64,000 nt of DNA from Chitinophaga polysaccharea. GTDB lineage: Bacteria > Bacteroidota > Bacteroidia > Chitinophagales > Chitinophagaceae. The stretch's first letter is position 1; each line of letters starts with the position of its first letter. Of this stretch, positions 25,181 through 33,908 are shown one piece after another. Position numbers and translations under genes: made by a program. Location: contig NZ_VIWO01000001.1 of NCBI RefSeq assembly GCF_007829335.1, positions 992,001 through 1,056,000 on the forward strand. Reading direction: 5' to 3'. The notes under the pieces were generated by a model, which was not told where the DNA came from, made no database searches, and saw only the letters and a program-made list of their open reading frames with translations.

Positions 25181-25939
25181 ATGATTAAACGTTCATTATT
25201 AGTACTGCTGGGCTTCTTCTGCCTGCAGGCAACCCAGGCCCAATTCCTGAAGAAACTGAGTAAAAAACTGGAAAGTACTACTGCCAACAATAATAGCAAC
25301 AGTAACAGTTCCGGCGGTTCGTTGGCTGCGTTAACTGAATCTGATGCCGGTTCTGCTATTAAGGAAGCCCTGGCTAAAGGCGTTGCGTCCGGTATCGCCA
25401 AGCTGAATAAAAAAGATGGTTTCTTTGGCAGTGATGTCTATAAATTATTACTCCCCGCAGATGCCGTGAAAATTGGTAATACCCTACGGGCAATAGGTTT
25501 GGGCAGCCAGGTAGATAAGGCCATCCTGCAAATTAACCGCTCCGCTGAAAAAGCAGTAGGCTATGCGGCGCCTATTTTTGTGAACGCAATCAAACAAATG
25601 ACCCTTACTGATGCCGTAAACCTGGTAAAAGGTGGCAATACGTCGGCGACCGATTTCTTTAAAAACAAAACAACAGATTCCCTGAAAGCGGCCTTTTCTC
25701 CTGTGATCAGGAAGACGCTGGACAGCACCAGTGCCACCCGTTATTATTCAGATATCGTAACGTCTTATAACAAGCTGCCTACTACTTTCAATAAAGTGAA
25801 TCCAGACCTGCAGGACTATGTAACCACCATGGCGGTAAATGCCCTGTTTGACCAGATTGCAAAAGAAGAAGTAGCTATCCGCGCTAATCCTGCGGCCAGG
25901 ACTACCGATTTGCTGAAAAAGGTATTTGGGGCAAAGTAA
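25181..25939 (+). CDS. DUF4197 domain protein, exported
   Basis: 252 residues with a signal peptide (MIKRSLLVLLGFFCLQATQAQ, cut near 22). A Ser/Asn-rich linker (NNNSNSNSSGGS) follows, then the DUF4197 domain: AIKEALAKGVASGIAKLNKKDGFFGSDVYKLLLP, MTLTDAVNLVKGGNTSATDFFKNKT, and YVTTMAVNALFDQIAKEEVAIRANP. The function of the family is unknown. It sits alone, 38 bases after the stress protein, and shares a strong bidirectional terminator with the minus-strand genes that follow. Confidence 0.9.
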   Translation: MIKRSLLVLLGFFCLQATQAQFLKKLSKKLESTTANNNSNSNSSGGSLAALTESDAGSAIKEALAKGVASGIAKLNKKDGFFGSDVYKLLLPADAVKIGNTLRAIGLGSQVDKAILQINRSAEKAVGYAAPIFVNAIKQMTLTDAVNLVKGGNTSATDFFKNKTTDSLKAAFSPVIRKTLDSTSATRYYSDIVTSYNKLPTTFNKVNPDLQDYVTTMAVNALFDQIAKEEVAIRANPAARTTDLLKKVFGAK

Positions 25940-25950
25940 CATGCGCCTGC

Positions 25951-25991
25951 AAAAAAAAGCAGCGATGATCCATTCATCGCTGCTTTTTTTT
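25951..25991. terminator. Bidirectional intrinsic terminator
   Basis: AAAAAAAAGCAGCGATGA and TCATCGCTGCTTTTTTTT flank a five-base loop. Placed between convergent genes (DUF4197 and flavin reductase), with a T-run on each strand. Confidence 0.85.
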
Positions 25992-26001
25992 GCGCGTAAT
26001 A

Positions 26002-26895
26002 CTACGGCTGGTTTACAGCCGCCGTGAGCAATACCTGCCAGGCCGCCGCTACTTTTCCATCATCCAGCAACCGCTTGGCATAATGGTGTAGCTCCTTTTC
26101 CATTTCATCGGGAGTAACACTATAGTATTGAATAATATTTTTGAGATGATCGTCGTGAAAGGAGGCATCTACAAAGGGAATCTCATGAACGTTGCCCAGT
26201 TGGCCCAGGTTGTTACCGGTGAGAATATGACTCTGACGGATCGCCAACGGTAAGGCATCTACGCCAATGCCCAATTGGGTATTGGGTTTTGCCACCTCAA
26301 ATACGGCATTGCCGGACGCCCGGCAGTAGTAGTCGCCACCCATGCGCGCTACCAGGTCTATTTTATGCGGATCTATTTTACCGTGTTCGTTCAGAATGGC
26401 CTCGTTGATATGTAGCATCACCGGCTCACAAATCACCAGGTTGCCGGCTCCTCCACCCTGTCCGGTTTCAATTATCTGTTTTACAATACATTCCATTTGC
26501 ACCGGGCTCTCTTTCACCCGGAATGGCCTTACCTTTTCGGAAGCTATGGGGGTAAAGCCTGCTTTCTCAAATTCGTTGACACCCGCCGGGTATTCACAAC
26601 TGGCCAGGGAGGCCTGTTGCACCATCGCATAGTTCACTACATTGATCACCACCTCTTTGGTGGCATATACATTTTCGAGTGTATGCTTCACCGTATTATC
26701 GCGTACCCTTCGGGAAGGCGAAAATATCAGTGTGGGTGGATTGGATCCGAATACATTGAAAAAGCTGAAGGGCGACAAATTGGGCCGGCCATCTGCATCC
26801 AGGGTGCTGGCAAAGCAAATAGGGCGCGGTGATACAGCCCCCAACAAATAAGCATGCAGTTCACTTGTTTTTATCTGGGAAGGATCTACCTGCAT
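26002..26895 (-). CDS. Flavin reductase-like, FMN-binding split-barrel protein
   Basis: 297 residues from ATG 26895; the longer frame to 26970 overlaps the neighbouring gene and is rejected. ELHAYLLGAVSPRPICFASTLDADGRPNLSPFSFFNVFGSNPP is the typical flavoprotein-oxidoreductase start (PRPI, SPFSFF), and VVNVVNYAMVQQASLAS continues the FMN site. The C-terminal ~90 residues are extra (YYSVTPDEMEKELHHYAKRLLDDGKVAAAWQVLL). Its ATG is one base after the stop codon of the FAH gene, so the two are co-translated, probably in aromatic or homogentisate-type catabolism; the substrate is not certain. Confidence 0.9.
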   Translation of the reverse strand: MQVDPSQIKTSELHAYLLGAVSPRPICFASTLDADGRPNLSPFSFFNVFGSNPPTLIFSPSRRVRDNTVKHTLENVYATKEVVINVVNYAMVQQASLASCEYPAGVNEFEKAGFTPIASEKVRPFRVKESPVQMECIVKQIIETGQGGGAGNLVICEPVMLHINEAILNEHGKIDPHKIDLVARMGGDYYCRASGNAVFEVAKPNTQLGIGVDALPLAIRQSHILTGNNLGQLGNVHEIPFVDASFHDDHLKNIIQYYSVTPDEMEKELHHYAKRLLDDGKVAAAWQVLLTAAVNQP

Positions 26896-26896
26896 A

Positions 26897-27910
26897 CTAT
26901 CCTTTTTTCTTGAGTGACAGTATGGAGAAATCACTATCTTCCTGGACAATAGTATTGGAGAGGACACCAAGGCCGGTAATTTCCATTTCCACTACATCGC
27001 CGGGTTGCAGCCATTGCTCGGTATAGTCGGGATCGTTGAGTTTACCGGTACCGTTCAGCTCCAGGAAACAGCCGGTGCCCACGGTGCCGCTGCCAATAAC
27101 ATCTCCGGGGAGAATATTGACACCATAGGCACAGCGTTCTATGATTTCTGCAAAGGTCCAGTCCATATCACCCATATTTCCTTCACTTACCTGGACACCA
27201 TTTACCTTACAGGTCATTTTCAGGTTGTAGTTATTGCCGGTATGACCTGGTTGGGCAGGCACTTTCAGCGATTCCAGTTCATCGGGGGTAACCAGCACAG
27301 GGCCAATCACGGTGCTGAAATCCTTTCCTTTTGCAGGTCCCAGGTTCAGCAACATTTCTTCCATTTGCAGGGTACGGGCGCTCATATCGTTCATAATCAT
27401 GTAACCGCCGATATAATCATCTGCTTCCGCCGCAGTAATATTACGGCCGGCCTTACAGATCACCACAGCTACTTCCAGTTCAAAGTCCAGTTTCTGAAAG
27501 TGATCCGGCATACAGTGAATATCGCCGGGGCCCTGGATAGCATTATGGTTAGTAAAGTAAAAGATAGGATACTGGTCAAACTCCGGGATCATGGGCACCT
27601 TACGGTTGCGGCGGGCCGCTGCCACGTGTTGCCGGAACGCATATCCATCGCGGCAGGAGGTAGGAAAAGGTACCGGGGAAAGTAACTGTACACTGCCTAC
27701 GGGAACACCAGTAGCCCTCGTAGGGTTTTTACCGGCTTTCAAATGGGCATCGGCCTGTTTGGCGATGTCTATAACATCTTCCCACATCATCAGGAACATC
27801 CCCATATTATTAGGCAAATCAGGATGCAGCTCCTGGGCATTGTACAGCAGTCCGTCTACCAAAATGGCCAGCTGGTCTGTTTCCTCTCTTAAATAGCTTA
27901 CTAATTTCAT
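26897..27910 (-). CDS. Fumarylacetoacetate hydrolase family protein
   Basis: 337 residues. The FAH domain holds the metal-binding acidic residues in LDFELEVAVVICKAGRN (ELEV), and MIMNDMSARTLQMEE (NDxSAR) gives another conserved site. GDVIGSGTVGTGCFLELNG near the end is also diagnostic. These enzymes cleave C-C bonds in acylpyruvates; closest logic is fumarylacetoacetase of tyrosine degradation, but bacterial paralogues act on several acids. First gene of a two-gene operon, promoter box at 27945. Confidence 0.92.
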   Translation of the reverse strand: MKLVSYLREETDQLAILVDGLLYNAQELHPDLPNNMGMFLMMWEDVIDIAKQADAHLKAGKNPTRATGVPVGSVQLLSPVPFPTSCRDGYAFRQHVAAARRNRKVPMIPEFDQYPIFYFTNHNAIQGPGDIHCMPDHFQKLDFELEVAVVICKAGRNITAAEADDYIGGYMIMNDMSARTLQMEEMLLNLGPAKGKDFSTVIGPVLVTPDELESLKVPAQPGHTGNNYNLKMTCKVNGVQVSEGNMGDMDWTFAEIIERCAYGVNILPGDVIGSGTVGTGCFLELNGTGKLNDPDYTEQWLQPGDVVEMEITGLGVLSNTIVQEDSDFSILSLKKKG

Positions 27911-27944
27911 GGTTGTTGATAATTGTTCTGGTTGTATGAAGTAC

Positions 27945-27952
27945 CAAATATA
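27945..27952 (-). promoter_or_regulatory. -7 box TATATTTG of the FAH-flavin reductase operon
   Basis: Exact TAnnTTTG on the minus strand, 34 bases before the FAH start codon. Confidence 0.5.
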
Positions 27953-28085
27953 AGGAGGGCCTTTAAATGCAGGGGGTATTTTTTCGTAAATTCTAAAGAG
28001 AAGTGCCCAATCCGGAAAATGTCTGTAGAAAAATGCCGTTAGCAGCCAGGTAATTACTTTATATTTATGTACAGATCGATCGTAT

Positions 28086-29333
28086 ATGCGTTGCTGTTTA
28101 CTATTCTTATTGTCCTGGTATTATCTGCTATCTCTATCGGCGCAGTCCCGTACAGATACCCTGCTGGAAAATCTGCTGAAGCGGGAAGGTTCTCCGGCTT
28201 TACAGCATATACTGCAATACCCTGACTCATTTCGTTACCAGCTTATTTATACGCAAATTGACCGGGATGCGGATAACACGCCCCATTTTAAAAATTATTA
28301 TCTCCATGTAAATGATAGTTTATACTACAATCCCGCCAGCACTGTAAAATTGCCTATTGCCCTGCTGGCATTGGAGAAGCTGCATGCGCTGAATACGCCG
28401 GGGCTTACGGGTAACACGCCCATGCTTACCGATAGCGTATGGGCCGGTCAGGTAATAGTACATACCGACAGTTCGGCGGCCAATGGCCTTCCTTCTATTT
28501 ATCATTATATTAAAAAAATATTTCTTATTAGCGATAACGATGCCTATAACAGGCTATACGAGTTTATCGGCCAACAGGCTATCCATGAAAAGCTATGGGG
28601 AAAAGAGTATGGTAAAGTGCGTATTGTACGGCGATTTATGCCATTGTCGGAAGAGGAAAACCGGCATACAAATCCTATTCGCTTTGAGGCTAACGGGAAG
28701 TTGGTGTACGAACAACCAGCTGCATACGATACCCTGGCTTTCGACTACAGCCGTAAGGTATTTATGGGGCATGGCTACCTCGACAAAGACGATAAGCTGA
28801 TATTTTCGCCAATGGACTTTACCAGGCACAATTATTTCCCGCTAACGGCCTTGCAGCGGATGTTACAGGCGGTATTGTTTCCGGCTTCAGTACCGGTGGC
28901 ACAACGATTCAACCTCAGTCCGGAGGACTATCGTTTTCTATACCAGTATATGTCGCAATATCCTTCGGAAACGCAGTGGCCGAAATATGATACAACGGAA
29001 TACTTTAACAGCTATACCAAATTCTTCTTTTTCAAAGATGGCAAGCGGAACATTCCTCCGTATATACGTGTATTTAATAAGGCTGGCTGGTCATACGGTT
29101 TCCTGACAGACGCGGCATATATTGTTGATTTTGAACACAAAGTTGAATTTATGCTCACCGGGAACTTGTATGTTAACCGGGACGGTATTTTGAATGATGA
29201 CAAATATGAATATGAAGAAGAGGGATATCCTTTTTTTAGGGAAGTGGGGGAAATTATTTACCAATATGAATTGCAACGGAAGCGAAAGTATGTACCCGAC
29301 TTACAATCATTCCATATTCGTTACGGGAAGTAG
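28086..29333 (+). CDS. Exported serine hydrolase (class A beta-lactamase-like fold)
   Basis: 415 residues with a signal peptide (MRCCLLFLLSWYYLLSLSAQS). The active-site pattern is STVK (SxxK, about residues 87-90) with a later SDND (residues ~141-144, like the SDN loop). The domain matches the 'beta-lactamase2' type of serine hydrolase rather than a known resistance enzyme; no clear KTG triad is found where expected (KAGWSYG around 341 may stand in its place). Substrate unknown. Monocistronic. Alternative ATG at 28067 is in another frame. Confidence 0.85.
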   Translation: MRCCLLFLLSWYYLLSLSAQSRTDTLLENLLKREGSPALQHILQYPDSFRYQLIYTQIDRDADNTPHFKNYYLHVNDSLYYNPASTVKLPIALLALEKLHALNTPGLTGNTPMLTDSVWAGQVIVHTDSSAANGLPSIYHYIKKIFLISDNDAYNRLYEFIGQQAIHEKLWGKEYGKVRIVRRFMPLSEEENRHTNPIRFEANGKLVYEQPAAYDTLAFDYSRKVFMGHGYLDKDDKLIFSPMDFTRHNYFPLTALQRMLQAVLFPASVPVAQRFNLSPEDYRFLYQYMSQYPSETQWPKYDTTEYFNSYTKFFFFKDGKRNIPPYIRVFNKAGWSYGFLTDAAYIVDFEHKVEFMLTGNLYVNRDGILNDDKYEYEEEGYPFFREVGEIIYQYELQRKRKYVPDLQSFHIRYGK

Positions 29334-29405
29334 CATAGCTACGAGATAAATATTATTTATAACCCAATAGGTCGGCTTGGTGTTCGGAATAATACCTGAA
29401 GGTTG

Positions 29406-29413
29406 TATTTTTG
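29406..29413 (+). promoter_or_regulatory. -7 box TATTTTTG ahead of the fatty-acid hydroxylase gene
   Basis: Exact TAnnTTTG match with TTGG at 29379 as a possible -33 box. It gives a leader of about 105 bases before ATG 29522. Confidence 0.45.
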
Positions 29414-29521
29414 CGTTCTGTCAGGCCATATCTGAATATGCATTGTTTTTGACGTGGCCGTCTGGGAATTATAAGCAAGGTTTTATTCATATCCCGTAAC
29501 TGCACTCTAAACTTCGGAGTT

Positions 29522-30178
29522 ATGAAATTTGAAAAGATTAAGAACAAAGGACAGGCAAGATTATTTGAAAGCCAGTATCTGGAGATGCTTACCAAAACGC
29601 ATCCACTTGTGATCTGGGGACTGTATTTACCCATTATCGGCTATATGCTTTACTATAGCCATAACACACTCGGTTTTTCACCCGGTACGGTATTCGGCGT
29701 GTTTATCGGAGCAATGGCCTTCTGGTCATTCTTTGAGTATATCATGCACCGGTTTATATTCCATTTCGCAAGCGATAAGCCTAAAGTACAGCGCTTTATT
29801 TACGTGATGCATGGTAACCACCATGAATACCCCAGGGATAAGCAACGCTTGTTTATGCCGCCGATACCCAGCCTGATATTGGCGTCTGTAATATTTGGCG
29901 CCCAGTACATTTTCCTGCGCCAGATCACTTTCATGTTTTTCCCGGGCTTTATCCTTGGATACCTGATTTATGGTAGTATGCACTACGCAATTCATGCCTG
30001 GAACCCTCCCTTTAAATTTATGAAGCCTTTATGGCGCAACCATCACCTGCATCACTATAAGAGCGAAGACAGGGGATTTGGCGTAAGTTCTTCTGTATGG
30101 GACAGGGTATTTGGTACTTTCTTCGACCTGGATAAGGAAAAAGAAGATAAGGAGAAGGTAAAAGAATTGATGTTTTAA
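29522..30178 (+). CDS. Sterol desaturase/fatty acid hydroxylase family membrane enzyme
   Basis: 218 residues, four helices. The di-iron His clusters are complete: HRFIFH (HxxxxH), HGNHHEYP (HxxHH), and later HYAIHAW and HHLHHYKSEDRGFGVSSSVWDRVFGTF. The N-terminus is a short soluble segment. In Bacteroidota such enzymes 2-hydroxylate fatty acids of sphingolipids or lipid A, but the substrate cannot be inferred from sequence. It is monocistronic. Confidence 0.9.
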   Translation: MKFEKIKNKGQARLFESQYLEMLTKTHPLVIWGLYLPIIGYMLYYSHNTLGFSPGTVFGVFIGAMAFWSFFEYIMHRFIFHFASDKPKVQRFIYVMHGNHHEYPRDKQRLFMPPIPSLILASVIFGAQYIFLRQITFMFFPGFILGYLIYGSMHYAIHAWNPPFKFMKPLWRNHHLHHYKSEDRGFGVSSSVWDRVFGTFFDLDKEKEDKEKVKELMF

Positions 30179-30206
30179 TATCCTGGTGTGACGAAGAAAG
30201 AAGGTG

Positions 30207-30551
30207 TTACCATCTTTCTTCGTCATCGGGCAGATGATCCTGTTTATAGGTAGCCCTGGAGATAATTTTCTGTAATTGCCGCGCTATGATGAGCGCTGCA
30301 ATTGGTTTATAGGGATCAGCCCCGGTTGCGGCAGCCGTGTCCAATATTTCTTTCACTTGCTTTTCTGATACATCCACCCGGTACAGCAGGAATATAAATT
30401 GCTGAAAGTTTTCACTGATCAGTGTTTCCAGCCTCTTCGCCAGTATTTCTTCCAATTGGTCGGCACTTACCTGTACGGGTATGCTAATGTCGAAGTGTTC
30501 CTGGGTCCACAGCGCTGTGGCCTGGAGATATTGGGCGGGTACTGCCGTCAT
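30207..30551 (-). CDS. Hypothetical small cytosolic protein
   Basis: 114 residues, no signal or membrane helix. Predicted mostly helical (VSADQLEEILAKRLETLISENFQQFIFLLYRVDV; EKQVKEILDTAAATGADPYKPIAALIIARQLQKIISRATYKQ). I do not recognise a family. Its start overlaps the stop of the DUF6263 gene by one base (TAATG), so the two are translationally coupled. Confidence 0.8.
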   Translation of the reverse strand: MTAVPAQYLQATALWTQEHFDISIPVQVSADQLEEILAKRLETLISENFQQFIFLLYRVDVSEKQVKEILDTAAATGADPYKPIAALIIARQLQKIISRATYKQDHLPDDEERW

Positions 30552-31492
30552 TATTTCATGCGTTTAATTTTGTAGGAGGCATTGGTCACTACTTTCACCG
30601 GCACTTTCAGGTCGTGTTTAATACGTTTGGCCTTATTAACCTTATAGGTATAATCACCCGCCATATCTGTGTTTTGTACACAGATGCGGGGTAATCCGCT
30701 GCCACGGTCTATGAGATAGTTGGAAGAGGTAGTTCCGCTGATTTCGGCGGTCGCCTTAATATCATCTTCCAGCGTTAGCGTCTGTATCTTATCTGTTTTT
30801 ATTTTGTTAGTGCCGCCTATTTTAGCAGTTTCCGCATCCCATGTTTGCAGGTTCCAGTATAGGTCTACCCGGCCTATCAGGCCGCCGCGCAGGGGCACGT
30901 TTTCTTCCCATTGGGTACCTGTTTTAATGCCATGGACAGGGTACATAATAAGCAGTTGTTCCAGCCACCCCTGGAAGGCGTCGGTACCAAACTGGTCTTT
31001 CATCAGCTTTTTATAGGCTTCCTGTTCGTCTTGTTTCAGGGAACTGAAGGCGCTGGCAGCATTATCAAGAATAGCGTCTAAACCGTCTACTTTATTGATA
31101 ATACCGTTGGTTTGTATCTCCACGGTAAAAGGTTGGTCCAGTACCTTTTTCAGACCTGCCTGGAAAGGTTCTTTATCATTGGTCACCTTCGCATCCACGA
31201 AGATGTTTTGGTTTTTGGCGTTGAAATTAAATTTCAGGTCTTTGTAACGAAAAGTGAGGGTAGTTTTACCGGGCTGTACATCGGTCACTTCAATGCTGAT
31301 GATATTGTTATAGTCCCGGGTGGTACGTTGCATTACTTCATTTACCGTCATATAGGTTTCGCTCCTGCTTTTCTGTTCCAGTTCAAACAGCTGGCCTTTT
31401 TCAAACCGGTATTTCAGGTCTACATATTCCTGTGCCCTGGCGGATAAGGCCAGCGTTACAACCATTGTCATCAGTCCCAAAAATCTTTTCAT
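30551..31492 (-). CDS. DUF6263-like exported protein
   Basis: 313 residues from ATG 31492 (signal peptide MKRFLGLMTMVVTLALSARAQ). The mature start EYVDLKYRFEKGQLFELEQKS and the long beta-strand body with VTDVQPGKTTLTFRYKDLKF are typical of DUF6263, a periplasmic family of unknown function. The longer frame to 31555 is not needed. It is first in an operon with a small helical protein. The promoter box lies within the end of the next gene (31510). Confidence 0.82.
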   Translation of the reverse strand: MKRFLGLMTMVVTLALSARAQEYVDLKYRFEKGQLFELEQKSRSETYMTVNEVMQRTTRDYNNIISIEVTDVQPGKTTLTFRYKDLKFNFNAKNQNIFVDAKVTNDKEPFQAGLKKVLDQPFTVEIQTNGIINKVDGLDAILDNAASAFSSLKQDEQEAYKKLMKDQFGTDAFQGWLEQLLIMYPVHGIKTGTQWEENVPLRGGLIGRVDLYWNLQTWDAETAKIGGTNKIKTDKIQTLTLEDDIKATAEISGTTSSNYLIDRGSGLPRICVQNTDMAGDYTYKVNKAKRIKHDLKVPVKVVTNASYKIKRMK

Positions 31493-31508
31493 TACTTTTT
31501 CAATTAAA

Positions 31509-32282
31509 TCAAACATATTTCTCAATGACGCCAAGACCGAACAGGGCAAAATCATATTTTGCCGGATCGTCGGGGTCCAGCTTTCTGAGCTGGTGGGTGA
31601 GTGCGGCGGCTGTTTTCCAATCGGCCTTTGCTTCCGGTATTAAACCCAGCCTGGCGGCTACCCTGCTCACATGTACGTCCATTGGGCATACCAGTTGAGC
31701 TGGCGATATGTAACGCCAAAGCCCAAAATCCACGCCATTTTCATCTTTTCTTACCATCCAGCGCAAATACATGTTCAGTCGTTTGCAGGCCGAGTTTTTG
31801 GCGGGAGTGGCAATATGTTTACCGGTTCTTTCCGGGTGTTCTAATGCAAAAAATACTTTCCGGAATCCTATCAGGGCCTTCTCCACATTTTCATCTTCCG
31901 GCGTAATATGTGCGCTGAAGGCAAATTCCAGCGATGTTACGTTAGTATAATAATGCTGAAGGAACTCTACGAAATAAAGGAGGTCCAGGCCATTGAAGGT
32001 GCGGTGACAGAACGAAAGTAATTTCATCCGATCCATGGGTTGATGATGACGGATAAAGTCATACGGCGCGTCATCCATCATCTTCATCAGTTCCGTGCAC
32101 TTATTGATAATGCTGGTGCGGTTACCCCAGGCCAGTATAGCGGCAAAGAGTCCGGCAATTTCAATATCCTGCAATACACTGAACCGGTGCGGTATGCAAA
32201 TAGGATCATTTGCAATAAAGTCCAGGTGATTGTAGTGTGCGACCTTGGCATCTAAAAACTCCCTTAGTTTCTGGATCTTCAT
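31509..32282 (-). CDS. TIGR02757 family protein (DUF2400)
   Basis: 257 residues. LREFLDAKVAHYNHLDFIANDPICIPHRFS begins the TIGR02757 domain; CKRLNMYLRWMVRKDENGVDFGLWRYISPAQLVCPMDVHVSR is the signature region, resembling the helix-hairpin-helix core of base-excision DNA glycosylases (LRWMVR...LVCPMDVHV). Whether it has DNA repair activity is not established. It follows the cystathionine gamma-synthase gene on the same strand with a hairpin between. Confidence 0.9.
   Translation of the reverse strand: MKIQKLREFLDAKVAHYNHLDFIANDPICIPHRFSVLQDIEIAGLFAAILAWGNRTSIINKCTELMKMMDDAPYDFIRHHQPMDRMKLLSFCHRTFNGLDLLYFVEFLQHYYTNVTSLEFAFSAHITPEDENVEKALIGFRKVFFALEHPERTGKHIATPAKNSACKRLNMYLRWMVRKDENGVDFGLWRYISPAQLVCPMDVHVSRVAARLGLIPEAKADWKTAAALTHQLRKLDPDDPAKYDFALFGLGVIEKYV
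31510..31517 (-). promoter_or_regulatory. -7 box TATGTTTG of the DUF6263 operon
   Basis: Exact TAnnTTTG on the minus strand, 17 bases before ATG 31492 and inside the 3' end of the TIGR02757 gene. Confidence 0.45.
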
Positions 32283-32305
32283 AAGTTAAATCACGTGTAT
32301 CACCA

Positions 32306-32345
32306 CCTGGCTTTCCCGTTGCCAACGGGAAAGCGGCTGGGATAT
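32306..32345 (-). terminator. Hairpin behind the cystathionine gamma-synthase gene
   Basis: GCTTTCCCGTT and AACGGGAAAGC are perfect arms with a three-base loop, extended by CCTGG/CTGGG. No clear T-run; likely an mRNA 3' structure between metB and the TIGR02757 gene. Confidence 0.5.
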
Positions 32346-32409
32346 GGTTAGGGTAAATATTTACGCTCCGGTAAAGATAATTTTTACCAGATAAGAATTA
32401 AAATTATTG

Positions 32410-33549
32410 CTATCCAATAGCCTTAGCCAGATCTTCGGTGAGGTCGCCGGCATCTTCGATACCCACGCTCAAACGTATCAGTGAGTCTACCAGCCCGTTT
32501 TTTACCCTTTCCGCACGGGGAATAGAGGCATGGGTCATACTGGCAGGGTGGCCAATCAGCGATTCTACCCCTCCCAGTGATTCCGCCAGTGAAAACAGGT
32601 GCGTATTACTAAGTATACGGTTGGCAGATTCTATATTATCGTCTTTCAGGGTAAAAGACATCATACCGCCAAAGCCACGCATTTGTTGTTTGGCAATATC
32701 ATGATTGGGATGGTCGGTAAATCCGGGCCAGTATACTTTATCTACTTTAGGATGATTGCGAAGGAAATTGGCTACCACTATACCGTTTTCACAATGACGC
32801 TGCATTCTCACATGCAAGGTTTTGATACCACGCAATACCAGGAAGCAATCCTGTGGACCAGGCACCGCGCCGCAACTATTCTGGATAAAATAAAGCTGTT
32901 GGGCGAGGGCTTCATTTTTTACAATGATGGCGCCGTGCACCACGTCGCTATGGCCTCCCAGGTACTTGGTGGCAGAATGCAAAACAATATCTGCTCCCAG
33001 GTCTAGCGGATTTTGCAGGTAAGGTGAAGCAAAGGTATTGTCTACGCAGAGTATCAATTCACTTTTCCGCGCTATCTGGGCGCAGGCAGCAATGTCGATA
33101 ATTTTCAAAAGTGGATTGGTAGGCGTTTCCAGCCAGATCATTTTAGTTTGAGGAGTGATATGCGCTTCAATATTCTGCGCATCAGACATGTCTATAAAAT
33201 TGAACCGGATGCCATAACGTTCAAATACCTTGGTAAAAATACGGTAGGTACCTCCATAAAGATCGTTGGTAGCAATCACTTCATCGCCGGGATTCAGCAG
33301 CTTCATTACTGCATCGGTGGCCGCCAACCCACTGCCGAAAGAGATACCATGTGTCCCATTTTCAATGGCTGCCAATGCATTTTGCAGGGCGTCGCGGGTC
33401 GGATTTTGGGTCCGGGCATATTCATAGCCCTTATGTACCCCCGGTGCGCTCTGCACATAGGTGGAAGTTTGAAAAATAGGCGTCATAATAGCGCCGGTGG
33501 AAGGATCGGGGGCTACACCTGCGTGTATGAGTTTGGTTCCCAGCTTCAT
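32410..33549 (-). CDS. metB: Cystathionine gamma-synthase/PLP-dependent trans-sulfuration enzyme
   Basis: 379 residues. The PLP lysine lies in [20 protein letters not shown] (Lys near 197). [24 protein letters not shown] and [18 protein letters not shown] are standard in the Cys/Met metabolism family. Beta- and gamma-synthases/lyases of this family are hard to separate; ECGS-type use (cystathionine gamma-synthase or -lyase) fits best. It makes or breaks cystathionine in methionine/cysteine metabolism. It has its own promoter box at 33587. Confidence 0.9.
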   Translation of the reverse strand: MKLGTKLIHAGVAPDPSTGAIMTPIFQTSTYVQSAPGVHKGYEYARTQNPTRDALQNALAAIENGTHGISFGSGLAATDAVMKLLNPGDEVIATNDLYGGTYRIFTKVFERYGIRFNFIDMSDAQNIEAHITPQTKMIWLETPTNPLLKIIDIAACAQIARKSELILCVDNTFASPYLQNPLDLGADIVLHSATKYLGGHSDVVHGAIIVKNEALAQQLYFIQNSCGAVPGPQDCFLVLRGIKTLHVRMQRHCENGIVVANFLRNHPKVDKVYWPGFTDHPNHDIAKQQMRGFGGMMSFTLKDDNIESANRILSNTHLFSLAESLGGVESLIGHPASMTHASIPRAERVKNGLVDSLIRLSVGIEDAGDLTEDLAKAIG

Positions 33550-33586
33550 GTCTTAAAGTTTTAAATGATCAATTTCTGGTGGTTTC

Positions 33587-33594
33587 CAAATATA
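33587..33594 (-). promoter_or_regulatory. -7 box TATATTTG of metB
   Basis: Exact TAnnTTTG on the minus strand, 37 bases before the metB start. Confidence 0.5.
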
Positions 33595-33690
33595 CTTTAG
33601 TTTTTGTGATTGAACAGGGCTCAATTGATGAGAGGGGACACTTGTCTATTTTAGCTAATATTATGATATGATCGTATAAATTGTAGCGGT

Positions 33691-33820
33691 TACGAACATT
33701 TTTATATCGTTCACCAATTAGCCACTCACCGGTAAGAATAATCCGCCTACTTTCGTAATAGGTTTTTCATAGGATATGGTTAAAATTCTTAAGGCGGTAT
33801 TCTTACCGCTTTTTCTTTTT
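33691..33820 (+). ncRNA. Repeat-unit copy 4 (putative small RNA)
   Basis: TACGAAC at 33691, GTTCAC at 33709, TACTTTCG at 33748-33755 in the -7 position, core ATAGGTTTTTCATAGGATAT starting 33758, then stem GCGGTA/TACCGC with TTCT loop (33794-33809) and a T-rich tail. Box-to-core distance is 69 bases, against 68 in copy 1 and 69 in copy 2. The ATG at 33776 opens a 15-codon frame, MVKILKAVFLPLFLF. It lies between metB and the DUF2911 gene, both on the other strand. Confidence 0.6.
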
Positions 33821-33837
33821 TAAAAAAATATTATTAC

Positions 33838-33894
33838 ATAAAATAATTGAGGCGAAGAGAAAATATACTTTTCTCTTCGCCTCAATTATTTTAT
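33838..33894. terminator. Perfect 26-bp palindrome behind the DUF2911 gene
   Basis: Arms 33838-33863 and 33869-33894 are perfect complements (ATAAAATAATTGAGGCGAAG...) with a TATAC loop. It is AT-rich at the outside, so on either strand it can end transcription; it most likely terminates the minus-strand DUF2911 gene. Confidence 0.8.
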
Positions 33895-33908
33895 AAGCAG
33901 TGCTATTA

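Noticed and set aside
27005..27685. 226-codon plus-strand frame
   Set aside because: Antisense to the fumarylacetoacetate hydrolase family gene.
32341..32360. GATATGGTTAGGGTAAATATT, similar to part of the repeat core
   Set aside because: Only ~10 bases match, with no promoter box, stem or T-run; judged chance.
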